From Alphaproteobacteria bacterium (lineage in GTDB: Bacteria > Pseudomonadota > Alphaproteobacteria > Micropepsales > Micropepsaceae), in contig PKWC01000255.1 in NCBI GenBank assembly GCA_003131925.1, forward strand, positions 39,470 through 51,974: DNA of 12,505 bases, given 5' to 3'. Below are positions 1-7,938 of this stretch, piece after piece. Numbering within the stretch: position 1 is the first letter of the stretch; the number at the start of each line of letters is the position of its first letter. The notes below the pieces were generated by a model, which did not search any database, was not told where the DNA came from, and was given only the letters and a program-made list of their open reading frames with translations. The position numbers and the translations under genes are program-made.

Positions 1-133
1 TCGTGGCGTCGGCTTCGAGCTCAAACACGAAATGCCCATCTTCACGCTGCATCGCCAGCAGCGCCTCGGTCGCGCGTGCGATCGTTTGATCGAGCGTAGG
101 CGCACTTTCCCGACGAAATCCGCCAGCGCTCAT
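1..133 (-). CDS. hpnF: Squalene-hopene cyclase, N-terminal fragment (cut by window edge)
   Basis: Squalene-hopene cyclase (hpnF/shc) converts squalene to hopene or hopanol at the cytoplasmic membrane, the step that commits squalene to hopanoids. Only the first 44 codons are present; the rest lies beyond the left edge. The visible N-terminus contains EALLAMQREDGHFVFELEAD, the conserved opening of class II triterpene cyclases, in which a helix with an alternating-residue pattern leads to the first QW-type repeat. The ATG at 131-133 overlaps the hpnE stop as ATGA, which fixes the start and suggests translational coupling. Position directly after hpnC-D-E supports the call. The catalytic DxDD motif lies outside the window and cannot be checked. 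Confidence 0.93.
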   Translation of the reverse strand, partial: MSAGGFRRESAPTLDQTIARATEALLAMQREDGHFVFELEADAT

Positions 134-1386
134 GTCACCGATTCACCGGCCGCCAATCGCGCCGCCTTCTGCCCCGAGCGGATTGCGCCCTCTATCGTGG
201 CCGGAAGGCCCGTCGCTGTCCAGTCGCCCGCCAGAAACAGGTTTTGCCATCGCGTTTGTGCAGGCGCGCGCCGCGCATCCTGTTCCGGCGTGGCACGAAA
301 CGTGGCGCGTTTCTCCTTGACAATCTGCCAGGGCGGCAAATTCAACCGAAGGCTGTGCACACGCGCAACGTCTCCCCAAAGAAGTTCTGCAAGCTCGGCC
401 CGCTCGCGATCGACGATGGCGTCCGCGCCGCTCACTGTTACCGAAATCCGCTGGGGAAAGGCGAAGACCCATTCGGCAGTGCCGCCGATCACGCCAATCA
501 TGCCGGGCGCACCAGATCCTGCGTTCGCGCGGAAATGGGCATTGAGAATTGCAGAGCTTTGATCCGGTGCGTCGGTGTAGGGAACGAGCGATGTCGCGAT
601 CCACGACGGTACCGCGAGAATCACCCGATCGTCCGTGGACAGATCGATACGCTGATCGCCCAGATCGAGCCCGGTGGCATGAGAGTTTCCGAAATCCACG
701 GACCGCACGCGTTCGCCGAGCCGGATGCGCGCGTTCTTGCCGGCGAGAAATCCGACGGCCGGCTCGATGAACGCTGCAGCGAGATTGGGCGTTGCGATGC
801 GGGGGAGACAATAGCGGCCACCGCGGGCGAGCGTTTCGCGTAGTACCGCGGAAGCGAGGCCGGCAGATGCTTCTTCGGGCGCGGAATTGAGCGCCGCGAG
901 CAGAAGTGGCCGCACAAGCCGCTCCCAAAGCGCTCCGCCGCAGGTGATGACGTCCGCAACACGCCGGCCGCGATTGGCGAGCAAAAGGCGGGCGATTTTC
1001 GCATAGTCCAGGGCGCCCGTACCAGGGACGCGCCTGTTGCCGGAAAATATCCACCAGGGCACCGCGCCCGCATTGGGCGCAATCGTCCAGCGCTCGCCCG
1101 ACCTCACGTCGCAGAAGATGAAGCGCGCTTCATCCGGTCCTTTGAGACGGTCCCCTGCGCCAATTGCTCTCAGATAGGAGAAGGTTGCGTGATTGCCGCT
1201 CAGAACAAGATGGTTCCCGTTGTCGATCACGTCCCCAATCTGCGCGTCGAACCAGGAGCGGCAGCGGCCTCCCGGCTGCGGCGCGGTTTCGATGATTTCG
1301 ACGCGTTTGCCGCGCCCGGCGAGTTCCACCGCCGCAGACAGGCCGGCGAGACCTGCCCCGATCACGTAGACGGTTCCCGTGGTCAT
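130..1386 (-). CDS. hpnE: Hydroxysqualene dehydroxylase HpnE
   Basis: A 418-residue FAD-dependent amine oxidase/phytoene desaturase-like protein. In the bacterial three-enzyme squalene route, HpnE reductively removes the hydroxyl of hydroxysqualene to give squalene (established for the family). The sequence shows an N-terminal Rossmann dinucleotide site GAGLAG (residues 10-15), an acidic residue E33 at the end of the second strand, and GGR at 39-41, which usually contacts FAD. The C-terminus has the second FAD signature, AGDWTATGLPATIEGA (about 386-401). The open frame continues upstream to 2031, but that extension overlaps all of hpnD's 3' half and is a shadow. The ATG at 1386 overlaps the hpnD stop as ATGA and lies just before the FAD motif, so it is the start used here. 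Length fits the family. Confidence 0.95.
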   Translation of the reverse strand: MTTGTVYVIGAGLAGLSAAVELAGRGKRVEIIETAPQPGGRCRSWFDAQIGDVIDNGNHLVLSGNHATFSYLRAIGAGDRLKGPDEARFIFCDVRSGERWTIAPNAGAVPWWIFSGNRRVPGTGALDYAKIARLLLANRGRRVADVITCGGALWERLVRPLLLAALNSAPEEASAGLASAVLRETLARGGRYCLPRIATPNLAAAFIEPAVGFLAGKNARIRLGERVRSVDFGNSHATGLDLGDQRIDLSTDDRVILAVPSWIATSLVPYTDAPDQSSAILNAHFRANAGSGAPGMIGVIGGTAEWVFAFPQRISVTVSGADAIVDRERAELAELLWGDVARVHSLRLNLPPWQIVKEKRATFRATPEQDARRAPAQTRWQNLFLAGDWTATGLPATIEGAIRSGQKAARLAAGESVT

Positions 1387-2222
1387 GCGGGAAGGCCGTA
1401 GCGCAGAAAAAGCCAGAGCAACCGAGTCTTTGCGATGCGCACGCGAGAGCGGGGGGGCGCCCATCCCTGACTTTCCATCGCATCGAGAATGGTGGAATAG
1501 ACGGCGCTCATCAACTTTGGGGCTCGCAGATCGCCGCGCGGTCGACTGGCAAGAATCGCGTCTGCCTGGCGATAGTGCTCCCGCGCGATTCGTGCAACGC
1601 CGCGGCACGCTGTGTCGATCGTAGGCGAAGCAACAACTTTGTCGGGGTTGTCGACTGCAATAGCCGCCTCCTCGATCAGTTCGCGCGGCAGGTAGAGGCG
1701 GCCAAGGCCCGCGTCCTCGTCGATATCCCGAAGTATGTTGGTCAACTGCAACGCACGGCCGAGATGATGGGCGAGCCGAAACCCCGGCTCTTCGTCCATG
1801 CCGAAAATCTTGATCGAAAGCCGTCCGACAGCGCTTGCTACCCGCTCGCAATAGAGATCCAGAGTCGCCTCGTCGGGAGCGCAGATATCCTCCGCCACAT
1901 CCATTGCCATGCCGTCGATGACGGCGAGAAAATCTTCCTTGCGCGGTCGATAGCGGCGAACCACCGCTTCCAGAAACGCGGCGCGCTGAGCGGCGGATCC
2001 TGCATAGAGGGCCTCGACATCTCCTCGCCACGCATCGAGCCTGGCGCCGCGCACTTCCCGCGAGTCTCCGCCATTATCGGCAATATCATCGACAGCGCGG
2101 CAGAAAGCGTAGATCGCATACATCGCTTCCCGTTCCGCCTTCGGCATCAGGCGCATGGCCGCATAAAACGAACTGCTTGACGCCCTCTGTTGCGTCGCAG
2201 GCGCTTCGGTTTCAATCGCCAT
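1383..2222 (-). CDS. hpnD: Presqualene diphosphate synthase HpnD
   Basis: A 279-residue all-alpha trans-isoprenyl diphosphate synthase of the squalene/phytoene synthase family. HpnD condenses two farnesyl diphosphates to presqualene diphosphate, the first of the HpnD-HpnC-HpnE steps (known for the family). Both Mg-diphosphate binding motifs are present: DDIAD at 45-49 and NILRDIDED at 162-170. The family N-terminal signature SSFYAAMRLMP is at 17-27. The chosen ATG at 2222 gives an 11-bp overlap with the end of hpnC. An in-frame start at 2282 would add 20 residues of low-complexity sequence inside hpnC and is less likely. No clear Shine-Dalgarno precedes 2222, consistent with coupling to hpnC translation. 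HpnD is told from its paralogue HpnC by the DDIADNGGD context and the RDIDEDAGLGRLYLP stretch. Confidence 0.95.
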   Translation of the reverse strand: MAIETEAPATQQRASSSSFYAAMRLMPKAEREAMYAIYAFCRAVDDIADNGGDSREVRGARLDAWRGDVEALYAGSAAQRAAFLEAVVRRYRPRKEDFLAVIDGMAMDVAEDICAPDEATLDLYCERVASAVGRLSIKIFGMDEEPGFRLAHHLGRALQLTNILRDIDEDAGLGRLYLPRELIEEAAIAVDNPDKVVASPTIDTACRGVARIAREHYRQADAILASRPRGDLRAPKLMSAVYSTILDAMESQGWAPPRSRVRIAKTRLLWLFLRYGLPA

Positions 2223-3102
2223 GCGCGGTTTCGTGGGGATGATGGGCCAAACGGGACACCTTCGCGCGACGGCGCGTGGCAAGGAACTCCGCGACCGCCA
2301 TCAGGGCACACCCGGTTGTTTCCAGCATGTTGTGATGCACCCGCTCCGAGAGCGGATCTTGCGTGAGAAGCCGCCGGTTCAGGTCCTCGGCCAGCCGCTG
2401 GATCGAGCCGACCTCCAGCGCCAGGCGATGGTCTGCGATCTGGTTTGAAAACGGCCTGGATTGCGCAAGCAGCGACGAATTTCGCTGCGCGATTTGTGCG
2501 ATGACCTGTTGCAAGGCCGGTGGAGACCGCGCCGCGCCCAGCGCGGTAGGTTCCAACCCGCGCTCCTGAAGCGCGTCGAGAGGAATGTAGACCCGATCGA
2601 GATTGCGAAAATCCTTGCCGCAATCCTGCAGGTGGTTGATCACCTGCAACGCCGCACAAAGTGCGTCCGATGCCGGCCACGCGGCGCGCGACTCCCGATG
2701 CACCTCAAGCACAAAACGCCCGACGGGCATGGCGGAGTACCGGCAATATTCCATCAATTCGTCCCAGTTTGCGTAGCGCAGCTTGGTCACATCGCGGCGG
2801 AAAGCTTCGAGAAGCTGCAACGCGTGCTGAGGAGAAAGATCCTCTCGTGCGAGAATGTCGCGAAGGTTTGTCGCTTCGGCCGAAAGATCGGCCTCGCCGT
2901 GCAGCGTGCGCCACATGTTCTCGAGCAGATGCAGTTTCTCTGCCGGCTCGGCACGCCGATGGTCGGCTATGTCGTCAGCCGCGCGCGCAAATCTGTAGAA
3001 GGCAAGAATGGTCGGGCGATACCGCTTGCGGATCAGAAAGGATGCGACGGGAAAATTTTCGTCGCGATGTCCCTTCCCCGACGAGAATGAAGCGTCATTC
3101 AT
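2212..3102 (-). CDS. hpnC: Hydroxysqualene synthase HpnC
   Basis: A 296-residue squalene/phytoene synthase family protein. In the hopanoid route HpnC turns presqualene diphosphate into hydroxysqualene, the substrate of HpnE (family knowledge). The first Asp-rich motif is DDIAD at 43-47. The second is NHLQDCGKD at 156-164, diverged from the HpnD version and typical of HpnC. The N-terminal DENFPVASFLI and AFYRFARAADDIAD stretches are characteristic. The ATG at 3102 lies 6 bp after the hpnB stop; a weak GAAG element stands a few bases upstream. The 3' end overlaps hpnD by 11 bp. HpnC and HpnD are adjacent diverged paralogues, the usual arrangement. Confidence 0.95.
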   Translation of the reverse strand: MNDASFSSGKGHRDENFPVASFLIRKRYRPTILAFYRFARAADDIADHRRAEPAEKLHLLENMWRTLHGEADLSAEATNLRDILAREDLSPQHALQLLEAFRRDVTKLRYANWDELMEYCRYSAMPVGRFVLEVHRESRAAWPASDALCAALQVINHLQDCGKDFRNLDRVYIPLDALQERGLEPTALGAARSPPALQQVIAQIAQRNSSLLAQSRPFSNQIADHRLALEVGSIQRLAEDLNRRLLTQDPLSERVHHNMLETTGCALMAVAEFLATRRRAKVSRLAHHPHETAHGD

Positions 3103-3108
3103 GACACT

Positions 3109-4254
3109 TCACGCCGGCGCCTGAGCGCGGCCCTTCCACATACCGCCGCGCCCGCGCCAGTGCTGAATGGCTGAATCAATGGTGAATCCCGCATAAATGG
3201 CGCCGATTGCCGGCATTGCCGCACCCCAGGCCGGCGTCAGCCGATAAAATCTCAGAATCGGCTGATACGCGGCGGCCATCAGCAGCCACGCAAGCGCACC
3301 CTCGAGCCTGGCAGTCCCCTGGGCGAACAGCGCGAGGAGCGGCGGCGCAGCGTAGACAATCAGCATGCCGAACACCGTGCCACAGAGCAGCGCCGGTGAG
3401 TAGCGAAGCTGCGCATAGGCGGATCGGGAGACCATGCGGCCGATGTCGCCGAAGGCCGGATAGAAGCGCAAGCTGGTCGCCCGATTTGTTAGTCCGAGCC
3501 ATGTCGGTCCTTGCTGATTCAGAATCCGGGCAAGCGCGCAATCGTCGATGATCGCATCCGCAATTGGCTCCAGTCCGCCGGCCGCTACAAGCGCGTCTCG
3601 CCGAACCAGCATGCATCCACCAGCAGCTGCCGCCGTCGTCCGCGTCCGGTCGTTTGCCCAGGCGAATGGGAAAAGCATCGCGAAAAAGAATACGAAGGCG
3701 GGAACAAGCAGCCGTTCGGCGAAGCTGTCGCAATGGAGCTTCGCCATCAGCGACACAAACACGAGGCGGTCATGTTCGGCGCGACGGACCAGGCACTGGA
3801 TGTTGTCGGGTGCATGGGCAATGTCCGCATCTGTGAAAAGCAAATAGTCGGGCGCTTCGGTTTCGGACACGTGCTTCAAACCTTGATGCATCGCCCACAC
3901 CTTGCCCGTCCAGCCTGCCGGTCGAGATTGCCCGCGCAGCAGCTCGAAACGTTCTCTTCCTCCGTTCATACGCGCCGCGCGGCCGGCTTCTTCTGCCGTT
4001 CCATCCGTACTCTGATCGTCGACCAGGACGATGCGGAAGCTTCCCGGATAATCCTGAGCGAGGAGGCTCGCGACCGCGTGCGCAACGACATCCGCCTCGT
4101 CGCGGGCGGGAACAATCGCGACAACGGACGGCCATCCGTGCGCGGTCCCCGGCAAGCCTCCGCGATCATCCCGCTCGCGCATCAGCCAGAAAAATCCCCG
4201 TGCGAGCACGAGGTAGGTCCAGACGAGGAGCGGGACGAGTGCGACAAAGGTCAT
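3109..4254 (-). CDS. hpnB: Hopanoid-associated family 2 glycosyltransferase HpnB
   Basis: A 381-residue membrane-anchored GT2 glycosyltransferase. HpnB is consistently linked to hopanoid operons, but its substrate is not established. The sequence shows an N-terminal membrane helix (about 3-24), then the GT-A domain with PARDE (49-53), VDDQSTDGT (78-86), GWTGK (114-118) and the metal-binding TDAD (141-144). Further on is IIDDCALARIL, the usual position of the catalytic base, followed by several hydrophobic helices in the C-terminal third. The ATG at 4254 overlaps the hpnA stop as ATGA and starts directly on the membrane helix. An in-frame start nine codons upstream (4281) is possible but would lie deeper inside hpnA. 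A transfer to a hopanoid or related lipid is inferred from context only. Confidence 0.92.
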   Translation of the reverse strand: MTFVALVPLLVWTYLVLARGFFWLMRERDDRGGLPGTAHGWPSVVAIVPARDEADVVAHAVASLLAQDYPGSFRIVLVDDQSTDGTAEEAGRAARMNGGRERFELLRGQSRPAGWTGKVWAMHQGLKHVSETEAPDYLLFTDADIAHAPDNIQCLVRRAEHDRLVFVSLMAKLHCDSFAERLLVPAFVFFFAMLFPFAWANDRTRTTAAAAGGCMLVRRDALVAAGGLEPIADAIIDDCALARILNQQGPTWLGLTNRATSLRFYPAFGDIGRMVSRSAYAQLRYSPALLCGTVFGMLIVYAAPPLLALFAQGTARLEGALAWLLMAAAYQPILRFYRLTPAWGAAMPAIGAIYAGFTIDSAIQHWRGRGGMWKGRAQAPA

Positions 4255-5255
4255 CGCAAATAGCCCGCACTGCGGTACCACGCGATCGCCTCGTTGAGAG
4301 CGTCACGGTACGGACGGGCGCGATAGCCCAGCTCCCGCTCCGCTCGTACCGACGTGAAAAACATGTGATGACCCGCCATCCGCAACGCATCGCAGGTGAG
4401 GAATGGCTCCTTTCCGGTCAGCCTCGCCACAACTTCTGCTGCGAACGCGAGCGGATAGAGCGGCTTTCGCGGCAATTCGAAACGGGGCGCCTTGCGGCCC
4501 ACGAGTTCCGCGATGGTTCCCAGCATCTCCTTCAGGCTGACGTTGTGGCCGCCCAGAATGTAGGAAGCGCCGATGCGCCCCTTTTCCAGCGCGAGCAGGT
4601 GGCCGAGCGCCACATCATCGACATGGGCGAGGTTCAGTCCCGTGTCGACGAAGGCCGGCATTCGGCCGGATGCGGCTTCGACGATGATCCGCCCTGTCGG
4701 CGTGGGTTTGATGTCGCGCGCGCCGATCGGCGTCGACGGATTGACGATGACAGCAGGAAGGCCCTTTTCGCCGATCAATTTCTCCACCGCGCGCTCGGCG
4801 GCAACCTTACTTCGCTTGTAGGCGCCGATCGCCTGTGCCTCAGTCAAGCGCCGGCTCTCATCAGATGGATCTTCGAGCGTACCAGGTTTCAAAGTGGCGA
4901 CGCTGCTCGTGTAGACGATGCGCTCGACGCCGGCTCGCGCCGCAGCTTCCATAACCACGCGCGCACCGCGCACATTGTTGCGCACGATCTCTTCGGGATC
5001 ACGCGCCCAGAGCCTGTAATCCGCGGCGACGTGAAAGAGATAGCGCACGTCGCGCATCGCGGCTCGCATCGAATCGGGATCGCGCATGTCGCCTTCGACG
5101 ATGGCGCAATCGAGCCCCTCGAGATTGCGCCGCGGACTCGTCGCGCGAGCGAGCACCCGAACCGCGAATCCACGCTCTGCAAGCAACCGCGCCACGGCGG
5201 AACCGACAAACCCCGAAGCGCCGGTAACCAAGACGATTTCGCCGTCGCGCTTCAC
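4251..5255 (-). CDS. hpnA: Hopanoid-associated NAD-dependent epimerase/dehydratase HpnA
   Basis: A 334-residue extended short-chain dehydrogenase/NDP-sugar epimerase-like protein, cytoplasmic. The hopanoid operon association is well known, but the reaction is not established. The sequence shows the nucleotide-binding GASGFVG (12-18), an Asp-containing GDMRDP after the third strand (55-60), TSSVAT (116-121) carrying the catalytic Ser/Thr region, and the catalytic YKRSK (146-150). VNPSTPIGARDIKPTPTG follows, typical of HpnA. The open frame runs up to 5708 inside hpnL, but the family N-terminus begins at KRDGEIVLVTGASG. A GTG at 5255 overlaps the last base of the hpnL TAG stop (TAGTG) and has a GGA-containing stretch upstream, so it is taken as the start. 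The 3' end overlaps hpnB by 4 bp. Confidence 0.92.
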   Translation of the reverse strand: MKRDGEIVLVTGASGFVGSAVARLLAERGFAVRVLARATSPRRNLEGLDCAIVEGDMRDPDSMRAAMRDVRYLFHVAADYRLWARDPEEIVRNNVRGARVVMEAAARAGVERIVYTSSVATLKPGTLEDPSDESRRLTEAQAIGAYKRSKVAAERAVEKLIGEKGLPAVIVNPSTPIGARDIKPTPTGRIIVEAASGRMPAFVDTGLNLAHVDDVALGHLLALEKGRIGASYILGGHNVSLKEMLGTIAELVGRKAPRFELPRKPLYPLAFAAEVVARLTGKEPFLTCDALRMAGHHMFFTSVRAERELGYRARPYRDALNEAIAWYRSAGYLR

Positions 5256-6253
5256 TATTCGTCCGTTACGAGGCGCGCAGCATCGCGGCTCGCTTTCAAC
5301 GCATGGCCTCCCTCCGCAAGCTGCCAGGCCAGCAGCACGGGAACGCCGAGTGCAACGTCGCGCGCGCGCCTCAGAAGCGATATCGCAACGCCGACAGGCG
5401 CGGCCAGTCCAAAAACGGGCACCAGAATCGCATAGGCCGCTTCCTGCACGCCGATCGCGCCGGGAACGATGAAGGCTGTGCTGCGAACGGCAGACAGAAT
5501 CGCTTCGATGGCAAGCACGGAGGGAAAGGCGATGTGCCTGCCGATCAGACGGATGGCGATCCAGGACCACGCGGCCGCAGCGAGCCAGCTTGCAAGGTGG
5601 ATCGCCAGAGACACGCCGAGGCGGACCGGAGAGGCATGAATTTCGGCAAGCCTGCGATGAATCGACGCCGCGCGGGCGGCTGCGTGTGGAAGGACGCGAG
5701 CAGTCCATCGCTCAAGCAGCGCAAGGCTTCGCCGCTGAACGAGCAGAAACAGCACGGCACCAACCACCGCGACAACGAGGCCGATGGCAAGAGTTTCGGC
5801 AAGCGCTTTGCTCGAGGGCGAGCCTGGGACGCGCACAATGAGAATCGCAAGCCCTGTTACAACGAAAGCAATCTGCGCGATCATTTCCATCGTCACATCG
5901 ACGATCATGGAAGCAGAGGCGAGCGGGCCGCTCATATGACGCAGCATCACCGCCCGCGCGCCGATCACCATGCCGCCGACCTGGGAGAAAGGCAGGATTT
6001 CACCGGCACAATCGCGCACGGCGCGCCCCCAGATGAAGGTCGCAAGATGCGGTGACACGCGAGACGGAATGAGCGCAAACCATGCGCAGCCGAGGAGCGC
6101 GAACATGGCCACGCCATAAAAACAGAGAAGTGCAAATCCACCCCAGCCGACCGCCGAGGCCGCGGCGACAACCGGACCGACGCCGACATAGAACAGCAGG
6201 TAGCACAGGAGCGCGAGGCCCGAGAGCGCTGCAACAATGACGCCGATGCGCAC
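5255..6253 (-). CDS. hpnL: Hopanoid-associated membrane protein HpnL
   Basis: A 332-residue polytopic membrane protein of the lysylphosphatidylglycerol synthase transmembrane (UPF0104/flippase-like) superfamily. I see about seven to eight hydrophobic helices and the conserved loop GEILPFSQVGG (about 84-94), the usual signature between helices. A second conserved segment, STAFIVPGAIGVQEAAYAIL, lies in the C-terminal third. HpnL is linked to hopanoid operons, and a role in lipid translocation is only inferred from the MprF flippase-domain relationship. Start: the frame has no ATG at its 5' end. The first available start is a TTG at 6346, but its extra 31 residues are not membrane-like and overlap the upstream small ORF. 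The GTG at 6253 lies 17 bp after that ORF's stop and starts directly at the first helix, so it is preferred. No strong Shine-Dalgarno is visible. Confidence 0.88.
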   Translation of the reverse strand: MRIGVIVAALSGLALLCYLLFYVGVGPVVAAASAVGWGGFALLCFYGVAMFALLGCAWFALIPSRVSPHLATFIWGRAVRDCAGEILPFSQVGGMVIGARAVMLRHMSGPLASASMIVDVTMEMIAQIAFVVTGLAILIVRVPGSPSSKALAETLAIGLVVAVVGAVLFLLVQRRSLALLERWTARVLPHAAARAASIHRRLAEIHASPVRLGVSLAIHLASWLAAAAWSWIAIRLIGRHIAFPSVLAIEAILSAVRSTAFIVPGAIGVQEAAYAILVPVFGLAAPVGVAISLLRRARDVALGVPVLLAWQLAEGGHALKASRDAARLVTDE

Positions 6254-6270
6254 GGATAAAAATTCCGCGA

Positions 6271-6501
6271 TCAGATGCCGATGGGACGATTCACCTTGCG
6301 CAGGAACCAGCGCGTAAAACGAACCAGCGTCGGGATACTGCGCCAATTGAGAACAGCAGAACGGTAGGGATTGAATGTGTTCAGGAGCGCGCCCCAGAAG
6401 AGCATCTTGTGCACCCTGCTGCCGATGACAATCGGAACCCGCGGCGCAAGCCGTGCCGCCCTATAACAAGGAGCCGGGAGAGCAAAACTCGATCTGTTCA
6501 C
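6271..6501 (-). CDS. Small basic protein of unknown function between hpnJ and hpnL
   Basis: Not recognised. A 76-residue ORF can start at a GTG (6499-6501) that overlaps the hpnJ stop as GTGA. A shorter form of 44 residues would start at the ATG read from 6405 (MLFWGALLNTF), preceded by CAGGG with an 8-nt gap. The product is strongly basic, with one short hydrophobic stretch (KMLFWGALLNTF) and an Arg/Trp-rich C-terminus (RFTRWFLRKVNRP). Codons in the second half prefer G/C in third position like the neighbours; the first 15 codons do not, which favours the shorter form. It lies between hpnJ and hpnL, where I would look for hpnK, but I see no YdjC/HpnK deacetylase motif such as TADDFG. It could be a genuine small gene, a relic of a deleted gene, or chance coding in a spacer. 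Confidence 0.45.
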   Translation of the reverse strand: MNRSSFALPAPCYRAARLAPRVPIVIGSRVHKMLFWGALLNTFNPYRSAVLNWRSIPTLVRFTRWFLRKVNRPIGI

Positions 6502-7928
6502 GCCGGATGCTCGCGGCGGGCGCGAAGGAACTGAAAGAATTCCACGCCTTCGCGCAGGCGGCGCGTCATCATGTCCGGGCTTCGCACCATCTCGCCCACG
6601 ATTGCGCCAATCTTGTTCCAGCGGAAATAAAATCGCTTGTAGAACTCCTCGAGCGAATCGTGGATCTGCGTGTGACTCAAATGCGGGTAGTGCAGCGGCG
6701 CGATCTGGATGCCGCGTTCGTCGACGAGTTCCGCGTTCGCCGCATCGAGCCAGCCGTTTTCGATGGCCTGCTTGTGGAGGAATGTGCCCGGATAGGGCGC
6801 CGCCAGCGAGACCTGAATCGTGTGCGGATTGATGCGATTGGCGAAGCGGACGGTCTCCTCGATGGTCTCGAGGGTTTCTCCCGGCAATCCCAGGATGAAC
6901 GTGCCGTGGATGGTAACGCCCAGCTCGTGGCAATCCTTGGTGAATCGCTCCGCCACGTCGATTCGCATGCCTTTCTTGATGTTGTAAAGGATCTGCTGGT
7001 TTCCCGACTCGTACCCGACCAGAAGCAGCCTTAGCCCATTGTCGCGCATGACTTTCAGCGATGCGCGAGGGACATTCGCCTTTGCGTTGCACGACCATTC
7101 GACGCCGAGCCGTCCCAGCTCCCTGGCGATCGCCTCAGCGCGCGGAAGGTTGTCGGTAAAGGTGTCGTCGTCGAAGAAAAACTCCCTGACCTGCGGAAAT
7201 GCCTGCTTGGCCCAGGCGATCTCCTCGATCACGTGTCCGACGCTTCGCGTCCGGTAGCGATGCCCGCCCACTGTCTGCGGCCAGAGACAGAAGGTGCAGT
7301 GCGATTTGCATCCGCGGCCGGTGTAGACGGAAATATATGGGTGCTTGAGATAACCGATGAAATAATTCTCGATGTGAAGGTCGCGTTTGTATACGGGCGT
7401 CACGAACGGAAGCAAATCCATGTTCTCGAGGATCGGACGCTCCTCGTTGTGAACGATGACACCCTCGCCGTTGCGATAGCTCAGTCCCGCAATCTGGTCC
7501 CACGCAAGGTCGCGCGCCACGTCCAGAATTGTGAAGTCAAACTCGTTTCTCGCCACGAAATCGATTTCCGGTGCGTCCCTGAGGCTGCCTTCCGGATCCA
7601 CCGCGACCTTCGCGCCGATAAATCCGGCCTTGAGCGAAGGATTGCTGCTCTTGAGCGCTGCAACGGTCTTGCGATCCGATTGAAACGACGGCAGCGAGGT
7701 ATGCAGGACGACGAGGTCATAATTCTTCGCGCAAGGAAGAATATCCGCCAGCGACAGACCATGAGGCGGCGCATCGATGAGTCGGCTGCCTTCGACGAGT
7801 GCCGCAGGCTGCGCGAGCCAGGTCGGATACCAGAACGAGCGCACTTCGCGCTTGGCCTGATAGCGCGAGCCGGCGCCGCCATCGAAACCGTCGAACGAGG
7901 GACCCTGAAGAAAGAGCGTTCGGAGCAT
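6498..7928 (-). CDS. hpnJ: Hopanoid radical SAM protein HpnJ
   Basis: A 476-residue B12-binding-type radical SAM protein. HpnJ is required for bacteriohopanetetrol cyclitol ether, where it is thought to contract the sugar ring after HpnI adds GlcNAc and HpnK deacetylates it (family knowledge). The N-terminal half (about 1-190) is a cobalamin-binding-like domain beginning with the family signature LQGPSFDGFDGGAGSRYQ. The [4Fe-4S] motif CKSHCTFC supplies Cys 207, 211 and 214. FFFDDDTFT and GTFILGLPGET are typical radical SAM barrel segments. An open extension reaches 8099 but overlaps hpnI. Two ATGs are close, at 7934 and 7928; AGGA lies 8 nt before the second and touches the first, so 7928 is chosen. 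The hpnI stop lies 10 bp upstream. Confidence 0.95.
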   Translation of the reverse strand: MLRTLFLQGPSFDGFDGGAGSRYQAKREVRSFWYPTWLAQPAALVEGSRLIDAPPHGLSLADILPCAKNYDLVVLHTSLPSFQSDRKTVAALKSSNPSLKAGFIGAKVAVDPEGSLRDAPEIDFVARNEFDFTILDVARDLAWDQIAGLSYRNGEGVIVHNEERPILENMDLLPFVTPVYKRDLHIENYFIGYLKHPYISVYTGRGCKSHCTFCLWPQTVGGHRYRTRSVGHVIEEIAWAKQAFPQVREFFFDDDTFTDNLPRAEAIARELGRLGVEWSCNAKANVPRASLKVMRDNGLRLLLVGYESGNQQILYNIKKGMRIDVAERFTKDCHELGVTIHGTFILGLPGETLETIEETVRFANRINPHTIQVSLAAPYPGTFLHKQAIENGWLDAANAELVDERGIQIAPLHYPHLSHTQIHDSLEEFYKRFYFRWNKIGAIVGEMVRSPDMMTRRLREGVEFFQFLRARREHPA

Positions 7929-7938
7929 GGCCATCTTC

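Noticed and set aside
1387..2031. In-frame N-terminal extension of hpnE (about 215 extra residues)
   Set aside because: It lies over hpnD in another frame, is Arg/Ser-rich shadow sequence, and the FAD-binding N-terminus with an ATGA overlap begins at 1386.
4200..5435. Plus-strand open frame of about 411 codons opposite hpnA and hpnB
   Set aside because: It is antisense to two well-supported genes with clear motifs; its translation is Arg-rich and shows no recognisable domain, as expected of a GC-rich shadow.
6502..7098. Upstream part of the 275-codon frame ending at 6271
   Set aside because: It overlaps the C-terminal half of hpnJ in another frame on the same strand. Only the part after the hpnJ stop is considered as a possible gene.
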